Assembly (NCBI RefSeq): GCF_001039355.2 | Contig: NW_019774892.1 | Location: 298,724 to 362,723 of the forward strand | Origin: Lingula anatina | Taxonomy: Eukaryota; Brachiopoda; Lingulata; Lingulida; Lingulidae | Length of the DNA: 64,000 bases | Direction of reading: 5' to 3' | Made by a program: the position numbers and the translations under genes | Notes under the pieces: generated by a model | Database searches by the model: none | Told to the model about the DNA's origin: nothing | What the model saw: the letters and a program-made list of their open reading frames with translations, nothing else | Shown: piece by piece, positions 47,910 through 61,046 of the stretch | How positions within the stretch are numbered: the first letter of the stretch is position 1 | How the letters are laid out: each line of letters opens with the position of its first letter

Positions 47910-50900
47910 TAACATAAATGTAGCCTATTCTTTTTAGAGTAAAGCTCGAGTACTGCATACATACACCTTGTCACAAGGAACTACATCAAACCTTAATTCC
48001 AGTTATACTAGTGTCTACACTTAAGAGGTATGATGAAAGATATCTTCAAATTTCTAGAAAAAAGGTTTAATATTTTGATACAGAAAGTGTCTTTGCAAGT
48101 CAAAATAAAGTTGGAAGTGTTATTATTACCCCAAATTCTGATGTTCAGTAAAGATAAAGTGACATCATAATCATTAATGTCTTTCTTCTAAATTGTATAT
48201 AATTAACACAAAAGTCATTTCATCAATCTTTATCTGTGATGTCAAATTCTTTGTATTAAAGGTGTTGCATCCCCCATCCAACATATCACAGATATCAGTC
48301 CAAAGACAAGGCTTCTTTTTGTCCTGTTTTCCATTATTGTTAAAAAGAAATATATTGCATCAGCCCATTAACCTAAAGTTATTTCTTTTTGTTTCAAAAA
48401 CGTTCAAGCAATTACTTCACTGCGGGTGTCTAGATGATGATAAGAACTTTGGGAATTGCATTAGGTGAGGCATGCTTCTGATGTAACATTACACCTGGCT
48501 GGGATCACAGTGGGCTCAATCAATGATCAGGCATGAAGCTTAACACATTATTCCCATTAATAGTATCAAATTCTGTTTTTCTATGGTTGACAGAGTACAA
48601 TTATACTATCATGACCTTTTTCTAGGGTGTCAATATGTAAATTGTTCATGTGTGTTATGTGTGTCATGAGTGTGCACATGCAAGCAGACGTATCTGTGTG
48701 TGTGTGCATGTATGATTGAGTGTATGTACGTGTATGTGCCAGTATGCACGCATGTGCTATATATTCACAATTTCGTCGTTTGTCTACTCTTAGACAGGAC
48801 TTCCATTGAAGCAATTATATGATACATCAATAATTTTCTGTCAGCCATTATAGTTTTATAGAATATATAATCAGGCAAAATTTTATTGTGTTCCCAGTAC
48901 ATTTGTACCAAATGTATATTAGCAACCACATGATCTTGGAATATGATGTCAGACTCAACCCACATCAGTCAAATCCATTTGTTATTTCATACTGCAATAA
49001 ATGCCATTTCCCACCCTAAGCCCATGTTGATGCCAGGCATCAGGGTACATGCATATATATATGTAAATTAAGTCTGATGTTGATTATGATGGGACAAATC
49101 ATAACTCATACTGATAACATAACTGTTGATTTTTCCTCCAAATTAGTCAATAAATGTGAACCCTTTTGACTAAACATAGGATTATTCCAGTTAAAGGAGG
49201 ATTTATAAGCAACAAAAATATTTGATTGTGAACATTCATATCAGGGCTAAAATAAGCTGAACTTTTATAAATCAGATGCAGGAAGAAACTAAAAATTAAT
49301 ATATATGTGTGGGATTTTTATGCACACTTGATGAGAATCTTATAATATATGATATACATAAATTGCAAAGAAATAACATTCATTATAATCCACTTCTTCA
49401 ACTGTTTAAGTACAAAAGCTATAAAAAAAAAGTTCCTATCCCAAATACAGCTTATGCTACAGATTATCATAACTAGCTGTAGGAAAGGAAATATTTCCTA
49501 TTTACTACATTCTCCAATAACGTAGTATTTTCATTAAGGTCACCTTGGGGCAGTCAAGAAAAGCTAAATGGAAATTATCTCTCACTAAGAAAACTTTTTA
49601 TCATGACAAGACAGCTGAATCAATGAGGCTGTGCAAATTCAATTTCCATGGACAATCATCCACCTCAAATTTCCCATCAAAGTTCCTCAAATGGCATTCA
49701 CTGCATCCTAAAGAAGCATCATAAAGCAAAGGCCATAAGACCATGGGTTTTAATGGAAATTAAAAAGGGCAGTCTGGTCATACCACTTCATAACATTAAA
49801 CTTTCACTTCCGAACAAATGTAAGTAATAAAAAGCAATGATCCTTGATTATTTGAGTTCCCATGGCAATATATTGCTAGACTTAAAAATATCCAAGTCCT
49901 GTCTACACTTCAGGCTGATCCAGCTTCTTTTAGAGTGACTGAGTATTTTTTTCTTTAAGCTGACTTATGTAACCTGGAAATAAAGGACAAGGTAAACCAT
50001 TTGCCAACCTATGAAAAATATCAGTTTTTAAAATAAAGCTGAGCAGATTGTTTTGTGGAACATGTTCTGAGAAAAGAGTTGCTGGAAAAATTGGCTGGAA
50101 CAGGTCTTATTGAAGGAAAAAATCACAAAGATGCCAGCAATTCACAAACCTAGATACATGTAGGTTTGAAGGAAATTCTGGCTTAAGTCATTTTCAACAG
50201 TTACTCCAATTTTCCTACAGTGGCCATCCATTCCTGACAGAGTTGGTTTACCTCTTGATTAAATTACTGCTTTCAAAATTTTTTACCAACAATGGTTAGT
50301 TTACCGCTTGCTTAAATTATTGCCTTCCAGACTTTGACAAATCCACTCTTGGGAACCTTTTTATTTACTCAGATTGTTCCAGAGTTATGGCCAGTGTCAG
50401 GAAAGGAGAACCAAAGATAGGTTAATCAGAGAAAAAACGCTGTTCACTCCAGAAAGATACATAAAGTAAACATTTTTCAATGAAAAATTTTATTTTGGAC
50501 AGCTTTAAGCCTCACTTTTGCTGCACTATTTGTGATGCATTTGCAGCTACCTACCAGTAGTGTACATCTAACCCAATTATAATTTCAAACTGATTAACTA
50601 TTATCAATCATGTTATAATAAAATAATAAACACATAATAAATTTGTTATGATGTTCTTGTGTCCTTCTGAACTACCAATTCATTTAACTTAAAAGCTACC
50701 GGGTATCTTGGCAAATGAGCAGCTAAATGAACTAGCCATTACTATCAGTGAACATATGCCACTTACAACCACTTCTAATGGGATCATTAAATGAAACAAA
50801 AAATGAATAATGAATAAATATTTAAATAAATTTGTTATGATGTTACCCTGATGTTACCCTTTCTCAAAAGCTTAAAAGCTACCTTAAAAGCTATCTTGGC

Positions 50901-51403
50901 AAATGAGCAGCTAAAATGAACTAGCTAGTTAATATCAGTGGACAAATGCTACTTCCAACCATTTCTCCCAGGGATCTCATTATTCAGAAATAAGTTTCAA
51001 ACCATACACACATATGTACATTAAACTGCAGTCTAGTTAACACCAATAGAATCTCAGTCAAAAAAAACCCACTTTCTTTGCATTCACACCAACGCCAGCA
51101 GTGATAGCCTTTCATCAATTGTGCATACTTCTTCTTGAGCATGCACATTATTGTTCTCACTATAAAGTAATAACATGGCAGGAGTTTGAGTTGTGATGAT
51201 TGTTATTCTGGACAAAATATTTAATTTACATGTGTCAAGAAATATTTCCATGAAAAGAAAATGCATTAAATTTTTGGCTAATATGCCCAGCAAGGAGGAA
51301 AAGCAGGTTGCATTAATTAGAAATTGTCAGCTTGAATGGCCCTTATGTATAGAGAAAATAAAAGAGATAAAAATGAAACCAAATAAAGAGTTAGTGCATG
51401 TGT

Positions 51404-51445
51404 GCATGTGTGTGTGTGTGTGTGTGTGTGTGTGGGGGGGGGGGG
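51404..51445. repeat. (GT)n followed by G run
   Basis: About 15 TG units run directly into 13 G. Confidence 0.95.
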
Positions 51446-53279
51446 TAAGGGGCAAGAAGAAAAATGCTTACCACAGACTATGCACCTAAGAATGACATCC
51501 ATTTCCTACACTAAATTCTATCCAGACGAATTGGTCTTCACCAAAATCTTTTTATATGTAACCATGAAATTGAGCAGGTGCAATGCTTTACATATTTTAA
51601 AGATTTTTTCTCTACAAGCACTGAAAAATATGGATGCTCCTGGATAACCCTTGCTAATGACCAAGAAACAATACATAAATCAGTGGATAATTGATAACCA
51701 CGAGGGAATATGCCAAAGTGACTATAAGTAATCTTGGCACGAAACACAAGGAGCCTGACACCTTATTTCCAGTATGAAAATTAACTGTAAAGGCATGATC
51801 ACACAGGACTACTTCAGACTTTAAATCAGCCCAACTTGCAATACTCTGTGTGATTTGGGTGTCAACTGACACATGTTAGACATATTTCTAATCTAAAATA
51901 TTGTCATTTTCTGAACACAGCTTCTTCAGAATGAATTCCAGTTTCAGACCATTGCACCTGCTACTATTCAAAAAGAAAAAGCAGGAAATGAAAGCCTACG
52001 GGCAGTTCTGAGGAAACAAGGATACTGAGAAGGTAACATCCCACCATCACTGATGATTAACATCCTGCTACTGGCATTAAAATCAACTCCTGGTACAGGA
52101 AAAGTACTAGTAGTCAAAGATCATGGTTTTGAAAGATCGGTGATGCTGTTCAATTAATAAGCTGAGAGATCATTGCAGTTCTTTTCTCATCTGTCTTACC
52201 TAGCTCATATATCACTTAAATATCATACAGAGACAATTTTCAGACATAGGCTGGTGAAGGATAGCTTATTCTTTGCCTTGAAGCACTATGCAATTTTTTT
52301 TTTTTTTCAAATGAAATCCCATGCATGGTCACTTAATACGTGACCACCAAATTACTTTATATTTCAATTTGAAAGCACCACAGTTTTTTGGGTTTATGAT
52401 AAAAATTCCTTTATACTGGGGTATATCTGCGTGTCCACAACACTGGGTAACAGCAATGGGTCATCATCTTTGTAAGTCTGTCAAAATATTCTTATGTGTT
52501 GGATCACAATGGGGTGCTTTCATGCGAAAGGGGATGGATTTGCCTTATTATAACAAACAGTTTTGTGAACGTTCTTCCAATTGCTGTGTATTTTAAACTT
52601 TTTAATTCATAGCCAAATATGACATTAAAACAACACTATAATCTGGTACACAGACATACAACTCTGTTTTGCAGCTGTGCCTTACGGAAAAGAAAGCTGT
52701 CAGAATAGAATTGTCATGTTTTTAGCCATCTCAGGGATCATTTACGGCACATACACCAGAGTAAAAACAAAATTGCTCTTTGTGGCAAATTTTGATGGGT
52801 GAAGAAAACGGGTTGTTGTGCATTACCATCATTTACATTTTCAACTTCAGTACAAAGTATAATCTCCCATAGACTTTAACTATACAAATAGTTCAATTTT
52901 GGGATTCAAAAACCTGAAATACACTCTGCTTTCCAAAAAAAAAAAAAAAACAATGTGTAAATAAATCCTGTCATCTGAGCATGTAATCAGAGATGCTATG
53001 GCCCAATCCTGTTTCGTTTCCTTCAGAAACAAAAGTTAGCGTGCAGTTTTGTTTACCCATTCAGATTTGGCTCAGGGACTTACCATAAATAGTGGAGATT
53101 TCCATAGATGACTAAATGACCTGGTCACGAGAATATTAAATGAGACTAATTAAATTAGCTATGTGTGTAGTTCACGAAAAACGATTTCATGTCATCGCTG
53201 TTTAAACACTGACTTAGGATGGCAGCGTGCTTTCCCAACTCTTTGAAGTTAAGTGTACTCTTCCCTGATTATTTTAAAA

Positions 53280-53662
53280 CTGATCATGCTGATTTTCGAA
53301 ATTGACTTGCGTTTTATGAATATTTATCAATTCTGTAAGTTTCAAACCAAAAGATAAAACGGTTTTCCACTTATCGTGTTATTGGCGTTTCATAGATGCT
53401 GAAAAAAGTGAAAAAACAGCATAACTTTGGAAAAAATGGCCCAATCATGCTGATTTTCGAACTTGGCCCGCATATTATGAATATTCATCAGTTCTGTAAG
53501 TTTCAAGCAAAAAGGTGAAATGGTTTTCCACTTATCATGTTATCCGTGTTTCATAGATGCTGAAAAAAGTGAAAAAACAGCATAACTTTGGAAAAAATGG
53601 CCCAATCATGCTGATTTTCAAACTTGACCTGCGTATTATGAATATTCATCAGTTCTGCACAT
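53280..53662. repeat. Tandem array with exact 161-bp period
   Basis: The phrase CATGCTGATTTTC recurs near 53285, 53446 and 53607, 161 bases apart each time. The units also share TTATGAATATTCATCAGTTC, GGTTTTCCACTTATC, and AAAAAAGTGAAAAAACAGCA. About 2.4 copies. The same unit, more diverged, occurs near 58720-58990. Confidence 0.93.
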
Positions 53663-54500
53663 TTCTTTGACATGGAGATCAGTGCTTACCCCAATTTCGC
53701 AACAAATGCAGCTACCACATCAATATAGTTTTTCGCAATACCGTCACAGCAAACACTTTGAAATAGCGAATGACAAAGCGGACCTCCATCATAGCAGCCA
53801 ACTTATGAGCAATTTTAGACATTTTTCGGCACAGCAGCCATTCATCATAAAGAATCTTCCTTACACAGAGCAGACTCCATTTGGTTTCTCTTACAGACCC
53901 AAAATATGCCCTAATATCACTATTCACGGCAAAATTCCTTATTAATTTTTTTTTTACATGATAGACAAGTGGAACATTATTAACATACATGTAGCTATAA
54001 AGAGACAGCGTATCCTACTGTCAACATGACCAAAATGCACAAAATGAGAGGCCTAATGGGACTCTGAATGAAAGGGGAAAAAACTTCTTAGGAAACACCA
54101 TTTCTAGGTCCCTAAAATTTTGCCTCCACCATAAAGGTATATGATCTGTTTATCAAAATTCCACATGAAAAGTAGCATAAATCATCTGTATTTAAATACA
54201 TCAAGAAATTTCAATTCCCCTGCTGTCATGGAATAAAGAGACATATTGTATAATGCAACCTGATCACAGCCAAAAGTGCCTTCCCAATGAAACTATCATA
54301 TTAGATAGATGGATCCAACTCCACAGGGACTCTAGCTGAATGCATTCAGATTAACTTAATGACATGAAGGTGATTAACTTTCAACCTTTGGTACGATAGT
54401 TTCATTGCTAATGCACCCTTAGACTCAATTAACAAGCACAGGCCTCCAACTTTATTACTATGCTGCCAACTTTATTTTCAGTCAAATTATAGTTGTATTC

Positions 54501-54516
54501 AACACACACACACACT

Positions 54517-54558
<42 letters not shown>
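54501..54558. repeat. (CA)n(GA)n compound microsatellite
   Basis: About 15 CA units with one interruption, followed by about 13 GA units. Confidence 0.97.
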
Positions 54559-57499
54559 ATGTAACGTTATCAGAAGATGTTGTAAGATCAATCTCAAAGA
54601 CAGACAACTTATACCAGGAATCTCCCCCTATTTATTACAGCTATGGTCCAGAAAATGGAGGGATTTGATTGCCATTCTTACTAGGTCTTCACATGATCCG
54701 CTTAGAAAACTGCAGTACTCAGTTAAGCTGTCACAAATTGATTGGAATGTGGTTTAAGTCTGTTTACTACATATATTACATACATACCAGTACATCCCAA
54801 ATTATCCTGTAATTACAACACTTGTGTTAGTGCATATGGTTTCATATTTTATCATGATATGACCAACACAAGACTTAATTTCTACATTGATTCTTTATTT
54901 TCATCACTGATATTCCCTTCAAATAACTAAACCAACTTGTGGATAACAAATGTGACAAGTGTTAAGGGAACATTTCAAATGTGTTAAATGAAGCAAAAAA
55001 GTAAAAAAACTATATATAGCTAATTTAAAGCATGGTTATTTGCAAAACTAAAAATAAAGAGATAATGAAATAAACAACTTCAATTTTATTCAACAAAAGA
55101 ATAGGATTTGGCTCAAATAAAACATTATTGGTTAAAATGAAAAGGTATTGGTTGAAGTATTTAACTAATCTAATACAAATTATACAATCTTTTAACAATT
55201 TCTAAAATGTTGAAGTTATATAATTTTTTACCTCCGTTCATATTTTTTGTTAACAGAGTCTGATGTTTAAGAATGTTCAATTATGTTTCTTTTAATACCC
55301 TTCGTGTTCAGCTTTTATTTATAATATTTCACAATATTGTTGGGAAATAAAAGCAACATAGTGCTTGTCATTTAAACTTGGTCACAGTGATACTTTGTCA
55401 GTGCAGATCGACATAGATCCATAACTTATATCATCATGCTCTAGCTAGCTCTGTTAAATGGGCTGCAGATCCTTTCTATTGATTTCTGGAAGGATGTGTC
55501 CCCATTATTGCATGAGCTTAATGATATATATGGTGAAAGAGCCCATGTGGGGGAAAATGAAATACTAAGTTTTAAAAAGCTTTCAGCAGTTGAACAGTTA
55601 AGTTTGATTAAATCATACACTATATGATAGGGGATCGATTCAAGACAACAGCAGTAGCACATTATGCACATATATCATGAAACACTTGATACTGGATGAA
55701 TTTTTTCACGTCCCATGACAAACTTGGTGCCATTATAAGTATTCCTCTGTAGCCTATTAATCTAAAGTAACAGAATACAAAAACCTCAGGAGTACAATAA
55801 CACACATTAACAGATACTAGTTGTATACATCGGTAACTACCACACCAGCTACTACTGACCTGCAGCGGAATATAAAATCACTTCATCAAATTTTCATCTA
55901 GATTTGAACCATAAGTTAATTTGATTCATGAGTAAAATGAGGTCCTTTCGTGGACTAATTCTTAATGAACTGAAACTGGTTTTCTTTTTCTTTTGTATTC
56001 TTAAATAGCTAGAAAGCAAAACATGATGATATTTGTTTTCATTCATGCAATATGTTTCTGTGTTTTAGTTGGTGTATTTCATGGTATAAACCCTCCGTAA
56101 AAGCTATATCTGATCATAGAACAGCTACTTAGTTTAGCGCAAACTTACTGTATTAGGGTCGGGATGCACATGATAAAATTGTTTAGTGTTTAGCATGTGA
56201 GCAAATATATTGTTGGTTTCCGTTTTCAGGTGATTGTGAATCTGCAGCACGTTATCAGTACTGCTTCGCACGTTTTAGTCAGTAACACCGCTTCTTGTAG
56301 GAATTTACATTTGTTTGACTAGTACTGTAAATGTTCTTAATTTTTGTACAGAAACATTCTATTGTAACACTGTATTATTCTTAAGCTTTGTACGAAAACT
56401 GTCTTTAAACTGTCTTACCTTTATGACAGTAACTAACCTAGAGATTTACAAAGCATTCTAAATATTGCCACAACTGTATTCCTATAATTGGCCTTCAGTT
56501 CTGGACGAAATAATTTTGTAAAATTTACTTGGATATTGCCTTTGTAATTGTATTTTATTTTTTCCTTTTTAAAGTTTACCACTACTACATCTCAACAAGA
56601 CGTGTTGTGTTGTATTGGTATGCTGTCTGATGACAATAGTCAACAGTCAGAACAATTCAGATTATTCTCGTCCAGCTACATGTATAAACAATTAATTAAT
56701 TTAAGGAAACTCTCTCATATTTGAGAAACACCATTTCTGCCCTAGAATTTTGATTAAAATCGTAAGACAAACTCTTCTCTCCATATAAGTACAAATATGA
56801 AAAAAACTGGGGGTAATCCAGCTGGTTTTCGAGAGGTAGTGTCCTGAAAAGAGTCACTTTTATTGCATTGCGTAACATGGGGATTTTGCCAAAATGGACC
56901 CTATTTGGCAGAAAAATGCAAAAAAATTAAAAATTCTGCTCTAGCAATTTCAATTTAATGTTGATATGTTATAGTTCTTGGTAGAAGTCAACAAAATTTA
57001 CAAAAAAAAAAAAAAAAAAAAAATTAACCCTATCCAGGTTGTTTTTGAGACAGGGCTGCTGGAGTATTATTTTTTTATTGAATTTACATAGAAATTGATG
57101 GGAATTGCTTAGCAAAATTAAATTAAAAAGTGTGTATCAAGGATTTTATAATTTTGTGGTATGAACACAAGTCCTGGTGAATATTTTTCATAGGGTTAAT
57201 TCTTGTAACTGTAGCACAAGCCTTAGGAAATCATCCTTTGCCAACTCTACTATGCAAACCTTCCCTTGCAGAGTTTGTAAACAAGTCACAAATGACTATT
57301 ACATCATAAAAGTTGAAGCGTCACTAAGCGTTCTTCGCTAATTGCAATGTTTTGATGATATATCTGTTAAGCGTCGATCAAAATAACAACACAACTTTCA
57401 TTAAAAGATTAAATAAATATTTAATTGCATGTTCTAGTGTGATCATAGTATTTTGAGTCAGTTAATAAATACATGGCCACTTTTATTGAAATAGAAAAA

Positions 57500-59000
57500 A
57501 CACTCAACAGTTCTTTCCTATAAGACAAAGAACAAGACAGCAAAGATGACAAATATACCAACACCGAACAAAAATTGTAAAAATAATCAAATCGATCCAT
57601 CTGTTTTGAAAGGAACCTGCATTTTACCTTAAACTTACATATGAAGCCAGTGTGAATTCCCAGTATCACATATAAACTACTTCTACTAATTTCTCATCCA
57701 ACTAACAAATCATCAATATTTAAAAAATGTAATTAGCATACATCCTCAAGCCCACAGAAATTCAATCTCACACCCTGAAAATGCCAATATGTGAAAAATA
57801 AAATTTTCACAAAAAACTACAACTTGCAGAAAAATACGTACATGAGACTGGTTTTTCAACTCAAGCTGTATTTTAGTCCTATGCTTCTTTTCTGTATTTG
57901 AGAATAATAAGTAACGTGGTTTTCTTTTAATGATCAATATGGCTGCATGATCAATTTTGGTGCAATATTACATAATGCTTAACAGCATAATCACCACCAA
58001 TTTTTAATTCTGCACTGCAGGTAGCATTTATATTTTTGAAAATGTGATTAGCGAAGATCTTCAGGAACATGAAATTTCAAAGTCACATCTTGAAAATGCC
58101 AATATGTACGGTAGAGATAACTGTACAGGAGCGGATCCAGATATAAAATCTGACCGTCTTCCAGAAGACCCAGAAGTCAACCTAAATCCACCCCTGGTGT
58201 ACTGAATGAGTTTATTTCCATTTTAAACAATTTATTATACACAATAATCAATTTACATTCATTTTTAAATGATCAACTAAAAAAAATTGTTAAATGAGAA
58301 AAATATCAATGGAGCAATTTTGAATGTCCAATTTGCTCCATTCTGAACATTGTGAGGGAATGAATTTGACAAACTGCACTGATATAAGTTTATTGCCATT
58401 TCTGACACTTTATTATTCAATACACAATAACAGATTTACCATCATTTTTCATACAATTAACCAACAAAATTGTTAACATGCAAAAAATGTAAAAAAAAAA
58501 AGTTTAACAAATCTAATTAGTTTAATAATGAGACTGTTAACATGCCTAAGAGTTAAATACACTGTATGAGGTAACCCTACTAATACACAAAAAAACATTG
58601 TTTCTTCAACAAAAATAAACAGATCAAGCAAATTTTCAAACTTGAATCCGTCCTGCATGTTTCAAAGCAAAGTGTGACACCATTTTAATTTAATTTGTAT
58701 AACAGTGGATAAAATATGCTTAAAAAAACAGCATAACTTTTGTAAAAATGGTTTGGTCAGGCTGATTTTTGAACTTCACCTGTATTTCAGTAAGATTAAT
58801 CACTCCTGTGAGTTTCAAGATAATAGGCCTATCAGTCTTCCTTGAAATGTGTTATCAGTACTGCATATACACTGAAAAAAGCGAAAAAACAGCATAACTG
58901 ATTTTGGAACTCAGTCTGTATTTTATGAATATTCATCAGTTTCATAAGTTTGCAGACAAAAGGTAAAACGGTTTTCCACTTATCTTATCAATGAAAAGTG
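57500..59000. repeat. Dispersed repeat, copy 2
   Basis: Same-orientation relative of 9000-10290, with GACAGCAAAGATGACAAAT, GCAATATTACATAATGCT, ACATTGTGAGGGAATGAATT and GACAAACTGCACTGATAT in order. The 3' part (58720-58990) carries about two diverged units of the 161-bp sequence at 53.3 kb, linking the two repeats into one family. A small TIR element is inserted at 58127. Confidence 0.65.
58127..58192. mobile_element. Miniature 66-bp TIR element
   Basis: CAGGAGCGGATCCAGAT at the left and AATCCACCCCTG at the right form imperfect inverted termini of the CAGGGGCGGATCCAG type common among hAT-like MITEs. The interior holds a CCGTCTTCC/GGAAGAC pair. It sits inside the dispersed repeat, so it is younger than it. 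Confidence 0.6.
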
Positions 59001-59976
59001 CACAGTGACGGCAACGATGGCGATGACAAAAGCAGGTGACGGCTATATGTACAGATACTTTGTCAGTATTCTTGCATATGGGTATATTCATGTTTTATAA
59101 GTGTTAACTGAGCACTATACCCAGTAGCTGGCTTTCTGTGGATGCTTTCTATTTTTTTTTTTTTTTTTCATATTATTCAGCCATTTCTAATTGTTCACTT
59201 CAACAACATGTGTCCACAATAAAGGGCACAGTAACTACAAATCTGTAGCCCGTAAAGGCTGAAGTTGTAAACAATTTAGGAAATCATCCAGGAGCCTCAT
59301 AATTTTTTTTTGTGGTTCAAAATTCATAGTTGCATCTTCATAATTCTTTCTCGTGTCATTACCTTAACACGCATGAACCTGATTATGTGTTGATCATTGT
59401 GAACCTGGTTATGTGTTGATCACTGTGACATTTCAAAATATATAAAGTCCTAAAAAGTCACATTTGCTCCAAATTTGGTGGTCTTAGTTTACCCATTTTT
59501 ATGGTAAGTGTGCCTAAAGCTTTTCATTTAAGCCAAGATAAAATTATAGCCATCCAATGTCCATACAGTGAACATATACTGTCCATAAATCTCTTTTTGT
59601 GCAACGTATATCAAAGACAGGTAGTGGTCATGCAAAATCGTACAAAACTGCACAAATTTACGGCCTCCTTAGCTTCTACAATTTTGTCCAGCTAAAACTT
59701 TTGACAAATTTCAAAAATCATAAGCCCATAGGGTGTAGTACCATGAATAGATGGCTTGTAGAACAGGAGGAAGAAGAAGTTTGCACAGATCACATATTGG
59801 TTCTACAAAAATTCAGTGGGAACCAAAATTTAAAGATACTTTTGTTCTTGAATAGTAAATGGCATTTTATAAAAAATATGTTAACATTAGTATGATATTC
59901 TAATCAAAGCTATATAAATGTCCATTAGCTGTCCAACTATGAATCAGGCCAACTTTAAACTGGGCAATAACAGGCT

Positions 59977-60581
59977 AGGCCTACACAACTACCAGACTCG
60001 GCACATGAGGATCCTGAATTAACCGGTATATCGGACCACACTACCCATTTTCAAGGTGTGTGTCAGATCACATTTCGGAGTATCAGTCAGAACACCGACA
60101 GGATGAGCCCATGCTCGGCTGTCACCTTGATTGGATAGTAATATATGATTTTAAAACCGGGTGCATAAATTTGAGAACAACCTTAGACTGCCACATTAAT
60201 CTAATACAATGCAAAAAGCCCTATCAAAAGTGGTTAAAGCATTCAAACCGAATGTCGTTAAGTCCCCATATATCCCCATAGAGACAATAAAACAGAGTAC
60301 TCTAAAGTAAGAGTAGGCCTACAGTGTAAGGTTGTTCTAGGTGGTTTTTTAAATTTATGCACCCGCATTTAAAATCATATAGCGATTTTACGACAATTGT
60401 TTACTATCCAATCAAGGTGACAGCCGAGCGTGGATGAGCCCGCGGTCGTCCTACAAAATTTGTTCTGGGGTGTGATACTCAGAAATGTGATCTGACACAC
60501 ACCTTGAAAACGGGTAGTGTGGTCTAATATACCAGTTAATTCAGGATCCTTATGTGCCGAGTCTGGTAGTTGGGTAGGCCT
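59977..60581. mobile_element. 605-bp fold-back element with arms of about 210-260 bp
   Basis: The left arm from AGGCCTACACAACTACCAGA and the right arm ending TCTGGTAGTTGGGTAGGCCT are inverted copies over about 210-260 bases, with a central spacer of about 130. Shared blocks include AGGATCCTGAATTAAC, GTGTGTGTCAGATCACATTT and TCACCTTGATTGGATAGTAA. Arms differ at scattered positions, so it is older than the 47.7-kb palindrome. Open frames inside are not conserved between arms. Confidence 0.88.
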
Positions 60582-60837
60582 GAATAATTCAATACAGATT
60601 AAAGATATGGAAAATTTTCTGAAGTATAGATATAATGTTCATTGATTGAACAGACTGAACAACTCAATATTGGTTTTGTTAAATAAAGTTGCTGAATTAA
60701 AAGGATCATCCCTCTTACACTGCTGAAACAATGGAAATCCGTAACTATATAAAAACCATTAGACCTCGATCAATATTAAGCCCCAGCTGCTATCTACTAC
60801 TAGAGAACCTTATTTCCATAACAAACATGTACCCTAC

Positions 60838-61046
60838 CGAAAGAGAGTAGCTCCCCTTGGGCCTATCAAACAGCTGTCAGTATTCCTTTTCTTCAGGGGT
60901 CTAGGAGGCAAAGGCTGCACTGTTTTCACTTGCTGCATCCCTTCAACATGTGATTGATCAGCTCTGTCACCATGGCTACCCTTTGGACATGGACCAACAA
61001 CGGAACCTTCTGAACTGCCCACGCATTTGACCACTTCCTTCTCCAT
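60838..61046 (-). CDS. TP53I11: Candidate first coding exon A of TP53I11 (69 residues)
   Basis: ATG at 61046 (GATAAATGG; T at -3, G at +4, with an in-frame TAA immediately upstream) opens MEKEVVKCVGSSEG. The frame passes through a histidine- and glycine-rich part and a proline-basic motif (PLPPRPLKKRNTD), ending ...GATLF plus two bases of an arginine codon at donor GTAGGGTAC. Phase 2 fits the acceptor at 8018 (...LFR-KHSSGD). The PPRPLKK stretch recalls the proline-rich start of human TP53I11 (QPPPLMK). The isoform would be about 280 residues, and the gene would span about 59 kb. There is no CpG-rich patch upstream, so an untranslated exon may lie further away. Confidence 0.6.

Larger units (their letters stand above)
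46440..60837 (-). other. Intron between first exons A and B
   Basis: Mostly AT-rich sequence with the listed repeats. The stretches 47910-51400, 51450-53280, 53665-54500 and 54560-57500 hold no gene or defined element that I can recognise. Confidence 0.55.

Noticed and set aside
56145-56171. Minus-strand frame MCIPTLI ending at GTAAGT in phase 2.
   Set aside because: Seven codons, no supporting context; treated as chance.
60060-60281. 73-residue plus-strand frame.
   Set aside because: Lies within the inverted repeat at 59977-60581 and is not preserved in the opposite arm.
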